Positions 56,026 through 64,000 of a stretch of 64,000 nucleotides of DNA are shown in pieces. Under the pieces are notes generated by a model that was given only the letters and a program-made list of their open reading frames with translations, did no database searches and was not told the origin of the DNA. Numbering within the stretch: the first letter of the stretch is position 1; every line of letters begins with the position of its first letter. The stretch comes from Tilletia caries (lineage: Eukaryota > Basidiomycota > Exobasidiomycetes > Tilletiales > Tilletiaceae), in contig JALUTQ010000046.1 of NCBI GenBank assembly GCA_032718865.1, positions 1,302,001 to 1,366,000 on the forward strand, written 5' to 3'. The translations under genes and the position numbers were made by a program.

Positions 56026-56301
56026 CCGCGAGAGAGAATGAGAGGTGAAACTGGAAACTGGTGTCGATGTCGTTAAGATGGGCGAGGGAAAATTTCCGTT
56101 ACCTTGCGCTGGACCATACTTTTGTCGCTTTGAGACCGTGCGAGTCGCGCAGAATTTTTGAACTGGCCCTGGCTTTGGAGGCTTGCTCTGTTATTAAGCA
56201 TTCTTGTTGATCGGTGTAGTCGGAGAGCAGTCTAGCTTCCGTGAGCGCAGAAGCACAAGCATGCACTGCGAAAACGGGGTACCTATTTTGATGGTATTGT
56301 A
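56026..56301. other. displaced upstream region of Tnp2-like gene
   Basis: No ORF or repeat seen. Because element 56302-57064 has inserted 13 bp before the next ATG, this stretch probably held its promoter. Confidence 0.4.
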
Positions 56302-57064
56302 AGGATGAGCACGGAGTAAGCCCCGGAGCGGCTTTGCCGGAGCGCCCCGGTTATCGCGTATCCGGGGTCGCACTCCGGGGGAGCCGGGAGTACGGAGTGA
56401 GAATCGAGAGGTTACCTCACCGTTGCCGGAGTACGGAGCTGGCGTTTAAGCATTGTAGGAAATTCCCCGGAGTACGGAGCTGACCTCTGGGCGTTGCAAA
56501 AAGTTCCCCGGAGTACGGAGTAAATACCTGTGATATGTGACGGAGTACGGAGTCACCCCCGGAGTCCGGGGCGCTCCGGGGCCTCCACATTTTTCTGATA
56601 AGGAAGGTATTTTGCTGTAAACATGGGTATTTTGGGGTCAATTTTCAAAATTCATTTTCACAAATCTCATCTCGCAGTCTAAATCTGACCAAGGCAGCTC
56701 TTCAAGCGCTCTCAGACTGTTCTCTTAAGCACAGCTGCTACAAGGTTGATCACGAGCATACACATATCTGAAATCAGACCATATTTTGGGATTTGTGAGA
56801 TCATCTCCCGGGGTACGGAGCTCCCCCGGATTATCCGGGCTCCGTAGCTACGGAGTACGGAGTAGACTTTCTGAAACGCTTCATAATTTGACGGAGCACG
56901 GAGTAAGTTTTCTCTGGTGCTCCTTATCTTGACGGAGTACGGAGTAAGATGCTGGTGTAAGTCTGAAAAGAGACGGAGCACGGAGCACCACAGAAAGTCA
57001 TCGGAGCGCCCCGGAGTATGGGCCCCGGAGTACGGAGCACTCCCGGGCGCTCCGGGCTCATCCT
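56302..57064. mobile_element. TA-flanked CGGAG-repeat element, copy 2 (763 bp)
   Basis: Inverted ends AGGATGAGCMCGGAG (56302 and complement ending 57064), flanked by TA (56300-56301, 57065-57066). The interior has about eleven CGGAGYACGGAG-type units separated by 15-40 bp of unrelated sequence, plus CCCCGGAG/CTCCGGGG palindromes. It has the same end pattern and filling as 44571-45262 but is clearly diverged, so the two insertions are independent members of a family. Confidence 0.85.
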
Positions 57065-57078
57065 TACTTCAAGTCGCC

Positions 57079-60000
57079 ATGGCAGATCGTCATCAGGACC
57101 GTCGCCCTATAGCGTGCTGGTGCTTCTCTAAATGCACCAGCTCCAACGGCCTCCCCAGCACGATACACGCAAAGACGCGCCTGTCGCACTTGGCGCAGGA
57201 CAAGGCAGCCACACGATTGGCTCAACAGCTGCAGCTTCCCCCTAACCGCGAACGAGACCTAGCGGTTCAGCGGAATGAGAACGCAATCGCGGAAGAGGGA
57301 ACCAACAGTCACGATCACGAGGCAAGTGGGCTTAGCCTTGCCTCGTTTCCCAGTCCATCCCCGTCGGAGGGCCCCGATCAGGTTTGGCTCGATCTGACGA
57401 GTCCTTCTCCTTCGCCCACCCCTTCGGAGCGTCCGGATCGGCATCAGTTTGAGCGCCTTCAAAAGATCAAAACCCTGCCCTTTGACGGTGACAGCAGCAC
57501 CGACGGCGCAGAAGGGTCGGAGTCTCCCGGTCTAAAGGATAGTGACTGCGGCAGCGACGACGACCTCCATTTCCTTCAAGACGCCGACCAGCAGCCTGTC
57601 TTGTCTCAGTACGGCATCGGCATCACGAACTCTCATTCTCCCCCTCGCAGAGACGTTCGCACCACTTCGGTCCACGCACAGCATCTTCTTGACCAGTTGG
57701 TCAATGGGTACTCGCCTGGCCCCTTCCCTCCTCAACATCGACCACTGCGATCGAGCCCAGGAGCGGTCCTATCCCACCTGACCGAGTCAGAACGTGGCAC
57801 TCTTTTCCATTACAGAACTCATGTGCGCCAAGGCACAACTGTCTCAGCGTACGCTGGGTTCGCGAGGAATTACGAGAATGCGACTGGTGTGTCAATTCTT
57901 CCTCTGTCATCAGCGGCCTCAGTTGTGAAGAGGGTTGTCGGACTTGTGGAGCGAAAATGGGACATGTGCCAGAACTCCTGTATGGCCTTTGTCGGGCCCT
58001 ACTCGGAAGCGACACACTGCACTTCGAAGGACAAGAAGGGAAAGGTCTGCGGCCTTCCACGCTTCGACGACCACGGCAACCCAGCAAAGCAATACACCAC
58101 TATCCCAATCCGCCCACGCGTCGAAGCCAGGTTCCTCGCCGGCTCGAATCCCGAGTACCTCAGTGCCAGGGGAAAGCAAGCCGCCGAGACATACAACACT
58201 GAAGAACACGTCTTCCAAGACTGGCCGGACGGAAGAAGGCACCAGCAGATGCTGGCCGACGGCTTTTTTGACGATCCAAGACATGAGATATACTTGATGA
58301 GTTTGGACGGTGCACAGATCGTGGAGTCGAAGAAATCTGACGCCTGGGTCATTCTACTTTCTTCTATGAACTCGCCAATCAGCGAAAGATACAGGCGTAC
58401 AGAAACGTTCGTGGCTTCGATCATCCCTGGCCCACGAAACCCTGTTGACCTCGATTCGTTCCTGTGGCCAATCATGGAAGAACTTGCTCAAGCGGCACAT
58501 GGGTTTTGGATTTGGGACATGGTGAAGGACAGCTGGTACTTGTGAAGAGCGTGGCTGATGGGCGTCTGCATGGATCAACATGCCGCTTCGAAGGTCAGTA
58601 AGCTGACGGGGACTGCGGGGTATGCCGGCTGCCGAGTGTGTCCTATCAAGGCAGTTTACCCGGACGACAACCAGGCTCTCGGGTACTTCCCTTTGAGCAC
58701 CGTGGGGAGGCAGCTCGTTCGGCGCAACGACGATCGCGACGACGTCGATCCCTTCACGCTTCCCAATCGCGATGACACCTCGTACGCACAAGCGCTTCAC
58801 GATCTCTCTGCGGCTCGCAATGCGCACGAGCGCACGAAGGTCCAAAAGAAAACAGGAGTATGCGGGCTACCACTTATAGCCGCATCCCCAGCGTTCTCAC
58901 ATCCTTACTTTTTCCCCTCCGATATGTTCCACCTCTTCGGGCTCAACCATCCTCCCCTTCTCTACGACGTTTTTACAAGTCGGGTCGACGGAGATCCATT
59001 CTCTTTCACTCGGCAGCAAGAAGAACAGTTCGGGTTGTACGTCGAGACAAACGGTGCCAACCTGCCTCCTTCTTTCTGCGACGTTCCACCCAGGAACCCA
59101 GCAAAGCATGCGAAACGATACAAAGCCCACGAATGGCACACGACAACACACGTCTTTTTGCTGCCGTTTTTGTTTTCGATTGGCGCCCCGGTCGAGGTCG
59201 TGGCTATGGTATAAAATCTTGTTATGGGCGTTCGTATCTTCACCGCTGGGGAGGGCTGTACCTTTGCCCAGCTGCAGAGGGGTTGCAACCACTTCCACCA
59301 GTTCACAAAACGTTGGAGTCACTCTACATTAGAGGAGATCTCCAATTACTGCACCGAGCAACGTGAGTCAGACGTCACGATGATCATCCTTCCTTACACG
59401 GTACATGACTACATCTGCGCTGATGCTCTTTGTTTGCCAAATGTAGCATTTCCCAGCACTATCTCCACCACATTGGAGATACGGCCGCGCAGCTCGGGAG
59501 CATTCGCGTCGCCTCGCAGGCTCGCTGCGAGCGGGAAATCGGGTATATCAAGCGCTCGGTCAGATCGACAAAAGCACCGATTCCAAACATCGTCAATAAC
59601 GTGCTCCGGACAGAGTGTCTGCGGCTCCTCGATATTCTGGTAGGGGAGGAGGAGTCAGAGGAGAAGAAGTTGCGGGGGGCTCTGAAGGTCAAAATCGGAG
59701 CGCAGCATCGGAAGTTAACAGACTACGAGGACCACCAACAATCCCGCCTTCTTGTCATGGCACAAGAAGCGGGACACTTCCCAACTCCCCTTCCTCGACT
59801 CGTCTTTCGCGGTCGCCTTGTGTTGAACGACGGGACAGTCCTTCGAGGTGATAGAATCGAGCAGAAGGCAACCCGGCGAGGCTCTCGGTTCTTGCTCCGA
59901 ACGAAGTGATTTACTTCATGACCTACAGCGACGAAGGAAATGCCCTGGACGACAAAGCCACCATCGGGCTGGATCTTGTGCTGGCGATTGTCACCAAAGC

Positions 60001-60145
60001 GAGTGGAATCATTCGGGGGCGATGGAGCTCGCAGCTCGATATGATTCAATCTGGGCCCGATGACATGGTGGAGCCGGTCGCAATTGTCGAGTTGGACAAT
60101 TATGCATACATCCTCCGCTCGCACACATGGACAGGCATTGATTGA
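57079..60145 (+). pseudogene. Tnp2/CACTA-like transposase, decayed
   Basis: ATG 57079 (MADRHQDRRPIACWCF) with an N-terminal Cys cluster, an acidic Ser/Pro-rich region, then HEIYLMSLDGAQIVESKKSDAW (quoted in part) and VASIIPGPRNPVDLDSFLWPIMEEL, the Tnp2-family core. It continues through MDQHAASKVSKLTGTAGYAGCRVC, FPSDMFHLFGLNHPPLLYDVF, PPRNPAKHAKRYKAHEW, and in other frames RCEREIGYIKRSV and VLAPNEVIYFMTYS. Breaks: TGA at 58543-58545, TAA at 59212-59214, and frame changes near 59370-59450 and 59890. Both stops could come from C-to-T changes (CGA, CAA). No CACTA ends were found. The DDE residues are not fully traceable. Confidence 0.75.
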
Positions 60146-60955
60146 GCCAGCGCTCAGCACACAGGCGAGTCTTTACCTTCCACTTATTCTCTGTTCTTGA
60201 AGCATTACAGCTTACACTTATCCTCACAGCTGTTCTATTTATCAGGTCACAGGTGTCAGCAATCTCCAGTCACAGACACCATTACCAGCTGCCTGAGTCC
60301 TAACTGGGGTGAGGGCCGACCTCTCCCTCTCTCCCCCTCTTCTGACTCCTCTGTGCATGCCCCAGTTGACACTGCTCCCTCCCTCTTCTCGCACCCGCAG
60401 GGACCGACATTCGAGTTTCGACAGCCATCAGACATCAACTTTCACGCTCATACGTCCGGAAGCCCGAAGGGCGAAGCGTTTGTTGATGGGGAAACACAGC
60501 GGCGAGCGGGTTGGCGGAGTGGTGGACCGCAAGTGCTGTAGCCGCGTGGGTGCGAGAGAACCTAGGGCATTCAAGCGCACCATGCTAACATGCATACATT
60601 GGCGATCCCATTTCCAGAGCGATCCCAGAGTACACCTGTTCAGTCTCCAGACCGTGGTCCGTGGACGATCAATGCATTCAGGCTGTATTTCACAGAGGAG
60701 ACAGCAGAGGTCCGAGGATGGGGGAGACAGTACATGTTTAGATGCTACCAGGCGTCGTGGATGCATGCTGTCAGTGTCAGTCTCCGCATGATTCATGGGC
60801 ATGTTCTTCGTCCAACAGTAAGTATTCCACATTCGCACACCACTATCACCATTTGATCCTCTTCACCGGTTTACCGTTCACTCATCATCTTCCTCCTTAC
60901 ACACCTTTCGAAAGCATCCAGCACAGCATACACGCAAGAGAAATAGGACAGCAAT
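60146..60955. other. spacer within transposon region
   Basis: No convincing gene. Pyrimidine-rich with CACAGGTGTCAG-type stretches; may be the promoter and leader of the following ORF. Confidence 0.4.
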
Positions 60956-61552
60956 ATGGCGGGGACGGCGGACGGGTTTCTTTCATACAATGACCCCAGC
61001 AGCATCCATTTCTCGAGTTCCGCCGGTGGATCCAGACCAGTCAGGGATGTCGCCGACTGGGCATCTCTCGACGCAGTGATCCAAATCCCTTTTGACACGC
61101 TACGACGGCATCATCCGGACGTTCGTCGACTTGTGGAGGACAACTCCTCCCTCATCGGGACCGTCAACAATCTTTCCAACGCAATCGGCCAAGCTCAGCG
61201 GCCGCAATCGCCACTTCGAAATCCCACATCGCAACGTGCTCCACAACGCCAAGCCCAGCCTCCGCCAACACAGGGTCGACACGGCTCAGAGGAGCAACAG
61301 CCTCCACCTCGGCAGCTTGCCGACTTCGAGAATCCCGAGTTCATGCTATGGACGGCCCTCGATGCGCAACGGTTCCACTCGCGCTACGGTCGCCTTGCGT
61401 GCACTCGAGACGCTGATGGCGAAATCGTGTCTGTTGCCCGCGAGAAGGAGATCATAGCAATCGTTGCCCTCATCATGGAACAGGCAGACGAGTTCATACA
61501 CACTTTGTCGCAGGAGGAATCTCGGAACAGAGGGCTTTTTCGTGACAGCTAA
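60956..61552 (+). CDS. hypothetical protein, possible transposon accessory ORF
   Basis: Uninterrupted 198-residue frame, ATG at 60956 in an AATATGGCG context. An N-terminal polar part is followed by a helical stretch (DAVIQIPFDTLRRHHPDV, EDNSSLIGTVNNLSNAIG), a Gln/Pro-rich linker and a conserved-looking C-terminal block (FENPEFMLWTALDAQRFHSRY, EKEIIAIVALIMEQADEFI). No family recognised. It follows the Tnp2-like relic on the same strand at a distance typical of second ORFs in CACTA elements, yet unlike that gene it is intact. Confidence 0.45.
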   Translation: MAGTADGFLSYNDPSSIHFSSSAGGSRPVRDVADWASLDAVIQIPFDTLRRHHPDVRRLVEDNSSLIGTVNNLSNAIGQAQRPQSPLRNPTSQRAPQRQAQPPPTQGRHGSEEQQPPPRQLADFENPEFMLWTALDAQRFHSRYGRLACTRDADGEIVSVAREKEIIAIVALIMEQADEFIHTLSQEESRNRGLFRDS

Positions 61553-61589
61553 AAATGGGGAGCACCGTTCCTCCACCATTGGGCCCGAG

Positions 61590-61887
61590 TAATCCAATAA
61601 TGTAATACAGTACTCTCTGGTTAATTTTATTCCTTTTAAGCTTATAACCTGGATAATTTTATAGGATCTGGCCAGGACCGACTTGGGCCATATGTAATTA
61701 TTAGGTAACCTGCTTAAGCTAATATTATAAGCTGCCCAAGGCCGATTATTATCTTAAAAAGGTGAACCACATGGGCGCCACATGGCAAACACGTGGTTCC
61801 AGACGATGATTCTAGCGCAAATTTTCTTCACCTCGACCTTCTTGCTAAATCTTGCCCACCACATCCACCGCTTTCGCGCAGTCACAC
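61590..61887. repeat. dispersed repeat copy 2 (MITE-free)
   Basis: 298 bp aligning to copy 1 (55110-56025) minus its two MITEs, with a handful of differences. It starts near AATCCAATAAT and ends at CGCGCAGTCACAC. It contains TACAGTACTCTCTGG and internal CTGGATAATTTTATAGG, similar in style to pogo/Fot1 ends. Confidence 0.8.
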
Positions 61888-62172
61888 GGCACACCCCCCA
61901 GTGACTCTCACCTACCCACACACTTCTTTTTTTTTACCCGTCGGCGCTAGAGTTCATTGCCAGTTGCACGCTCGACGTGCGGGGAAGCATTGCTCGCTAG
62001 TTAAAACGACCCCCCCTTCTCTTTCTGTATTTAAACTTTCGTGTCTCAGCAAATTCCGTTAAGTGAGAATAAGAGATCACGTGACCTCAAAAACGCCACG
62101 CGACGTGTGCCGGTGTGCCCGATCTGAGTGTTGATCTCGAGTGTTGGTCTTGGACCAACATTCAAGCGAAAC
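61888..62172. other. spacer with nested hairpin
   Basis: Pyrimidine-rich with a T9 run at about 61929. Its end forms the nested inverted repeat described at 62127-62184. No gene. Confidence 0.5.
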
Positions 62173-62184
62173 TCAATCAACACT
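62127..62184. repeat. nested hairpin sequence
   Basis: AGTGTTGAT (62127-62135) pairs with ATCAACACT (62176-62184), and inside it TGTTGGTC (62142-62149) pairs with GACCAACA (62153-62160) with a 3-base loop. It lies exactly where the pogo-like coding sequence stops matching, so it may be the end of an element that truncated it. Confidence 0.7.
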
Positions 62185-63082
62185 TACAGGCTGTAGCTTA
62201 GAGGTCGTGTTTGGCGGTAGAAAATAGAATTCTGTTGCCTTATGGTCCCCCTCCAGCTCTGCTTTGTGCCCGGAAAAATTGTCCATGGACCATAAGCAGT
62301 AGCACCTTTCGCCCCTCGGCTTTCATCTGGTCATCGAACCAGACCAGCCACTCCAGGAAAATATGACCAGTCATCCAGGCCTTTGAGTTTGACCTGTAAA
62401 TGAAGTCCAGGGTGTCCCTATTGACATTGCGCATGTCTCTAGGGTTCTCCCATTTCCATATGATCCACAATGGTAGTTTGGATGTTCTTGTGGCATTGAA
62501 ACAGGCAGCGCCGGTAGCGCGCGCCTTCTTCTTTTTGGTGCCTGAAAACTGCTGTGTTGCCAGGCCATTTTCCGCTGCCACATCGATGATAAATCCAAAC
62601 TCGTCCATGTTGAAAATATCATCCCTGCTGTACTCTGCAGTCTTTTCCTTCAATGCAGGCAGTTCCGCCTCAACGGGTTTCATATCCCGAGAGCCAGCTT
62701 CGCCATGGCGACGGTGAGATTTGATCTTATAAGCACCCTTAAGATTTGAGAGCCATCCATCGCTCTAGCCATTTGCAGCGTGCTTCGCAGCGTCCTCCTT
62801 AGGATGAAGAAGTTGATGAAATTTAGCCGCTTTGGCTTTCAAGTGACTGCCACTAAGCTTGACACGCTGCTGGACAGACAAAGCCCATTCATAAAGGTGT
62901 TTTTCTACTAGTGCATGCTTCCGTTCCCTGACCCGGTATCGGGATGAGAGCGTCTCTGGCTGAGTTGCTAAAGGAAGGAGCTTTGCCCGGCTGTTTGTAC
63001 TGAGGATTTTAGACACTGCAGACTGTGTGTGACTGCATTTGTATGTCTTCTGAATCCGAGCAATGAGATCCTTTTGTTTCAT
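62173..63082 (-). pseudogene. pogo/Tigger-type transposase relic
   Basis: The N-terminal part (63082 to 62765) has a CENP-B-like helix-turn-helix: MKQKDLIARIQKTYKCS, SAVSKILSTNSRAKLL, RKHALVEKHLYEWAL, KAAKFHQLLHP. TAG at 62765-62767 is followed in the same frame by a linker and the DDE_1 domain: DDIFNMDEFGFIIDVA, KKKKARATGAACFNA, KLPLWIIWKWENPR, AWMTGHIFLEWLVWFDDQM, GRKVLLLM. A 7-base insertion near 62278-62287 (duplicated ATGG-TCC) disrupts the expected MDNFSGH catalytic motif, which is visible in the next frame, followed by FLPPNTTSKLQP. The gene then stops matching. Truncated and inactive. Confidence 0.82.
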
Positions 63083-63237
63083 TGGGCGGCTGGGGCTGCT
63101 GTTGGCATCGATGTGCTTGATGACAGCTATTTTTGATGGGCTTTAACGGTCCCTATGTTCGCACCTTTCCTCTCCTTTCGCATACCGTTTCCCTTCTTGG
63201 GACTCTCCTTCACTCTCGCCATGTTGATTCAGGCTTG

Positions 63238-63585
63238 TTACTTGTGTGCAAGCAATGTGAATTGAATTGAGCAAGAACGAACAGGCAGAGAGGGAGAACA
63301 ACAGTCGGGAGAGAGGTTAGGAGGGATTGACGTTGATTTGTCCTGGTCAGTGGTCTTGACTATTAGTCGCAGGACGCTGTACGACTGGTCCCAGTCGTCG
63401 GGAAGAGATACCGTCGGAAGGACCGAAGTAGATACATTTCTCCGAATGGGCGCAAAGCTCGAAGCACCCTCGCTCTCCAGTTGCCACAGGGTAAGTGCAC
63501 TACTGCGCGGCTTGAACTTGAGGCTGGCGAGCCGCCGAGCAACCTCGGAAAGCGGGACGAGCTGATCCTCATCTTCGACTTGCAT
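63238..63585 (-). CDS. hypothetical protein fragment
   Basis: Frame from ATG 63585 (MQVEDEDQLVPLSEVARRL) of 115 residues, moderately Ser-rich, with LKFKPRSSALTLWQLESEG and PDDWDQSYSVLRL. The same frame is open upstream to a good acceptor (TGCCAG at about 63623), so it may be the last exon of a longer gene. No family seen; possibly a host or transposon gene. Confidence 0.3.
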   Translation of the reverse strand: MQVEDEDQLVPLSEVARRLASLKFKPRSSALTLWQLESEGASSFAPIRRNVSTSVLPTVSLPDDWDQSYSVLRLIVKTTDQDKSTSIPPNLSPDCCSPSLPVRSCSIQFTLLAHK

Positions 63586-64000
63586 AGCACTGCCAGTAGC
63601 TTCCAGCGAGCTACCGCGGTGAACGACTGGCACCGAGGTAGGAGTCCTGCTTGTACGGTGTACCTGATGCCTGATACCTGATGGGCGGACTTGCAGTGTG
63701 CAGGTGAGAGAATCGAAGGCTTAACGGCAGACTGGGCAGGCGCCTTATTGTATATGTGCATATTGTGGTCCGTGCGAGGTCCGGGCAGTTGGTCAAAGGC
63801 TCTGAAGCTCTAATTTGGCTTGCGTAGAGCGCTATCGGGGCGATAGACCCGCTGAAAGGTCCCCAGAGGCCCATTTTTTGATGGAATATTTTCCAAATTG
63901 GCTTGGAACATAGTCCACTACCGAGAATATTCCATTATCGTTACCAACCTTCCATGCTCTGCGTGTCAGAGTTTTCCCCAGACTTTTTGAGTGTTTGAGG

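Noticed and set aside
44571..57064. CGGAGYACGGAG arrays as CRISPR-like or plain minisatellite repeats
   Set aside because: Units are irregularly spaced, spacers are not of constant length, and both blocks have inverted ends with TA flanks, which fits mobile elements.

Overview
The window is nuclear DNA of a filamentous or yeast-like fungus, most likely a basidiomycete. The genes carry many short (about 50-100 bp) GT-AG introns, the protein-coding DNA is moderately GC-rich, and the proteins are fungal in type (GH5 exo-beta-1,3-glucanase, fasciclin domain, MAK32, HP1 with chromoshadow domain). I could not assign a species.

Positions 1 to about 29600 are a gene-dense host segment. In order they encode a MEMO1-family protein (+), a secreted GH5 glucanase (-), an HP1-like chromodomain/chromoshadow protein (-) divergent from a large four-finger C2H2 factor (+), PIG-H of the GPI-GlcNAc transferase (-) divergent from protein-L-isoaspartate methyltransferase (+), an ATP-dependent DNA ligase of LIG4 type (-), the mitochondrial S-adenosylmethionine carrier (+), an unrecognised secreted protein (-), a decayed stretch in which a replication factor C relic runs in frame into a fasciclin-domain relic (-), and a MAK32-like PfkB kinase (-).

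From 29750 to the end the sequence is a transposon-rich compartment. It begins with a complete Mutator-like element (84-bp identical terminal inverted repeats, 9-bp target duplication). A PIF/Harbinger pair follows (DDE transposase plus Myb/SANT protein), then a 541-bp non-autonomous element with a 9-bp duplication, a tRNA-like sequence, 232-bp direct repeats bracketing an FHA-domain gene, and an F-box-like gene. Next is a Helitron whose 3' end (hairpin plus CTAG, followed by T) lies at 43238 and whose 1438-residue Rep-helicase is intact. The Helitron region also carries two non-transposase genes. Beyond it lie nested MITEs, a decayed Tnp2/CACTA-like transposase, a small accessory ORF and a pogo-like relic.

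Three observations stand out. First, there is a small family of TA-flanked elements with AGGAT... inverted ends, filled with repeats of CGGAGYACGGAG (44571-45262 and 56302-57064). Conceptually removing the first one, with one TA, joins two reading frames into one gene. Second, six reading-frame breaks in the MULE and Harbinger genes each fall at a run of exactly five A or T, and each is repaired by removing one base, whereas equivalent runs in the host ligase gene are in frame. Third, the repeat around 55110-56025 holds two nested MITEs whose empty sites are visible in its second copy at 61590-61887.
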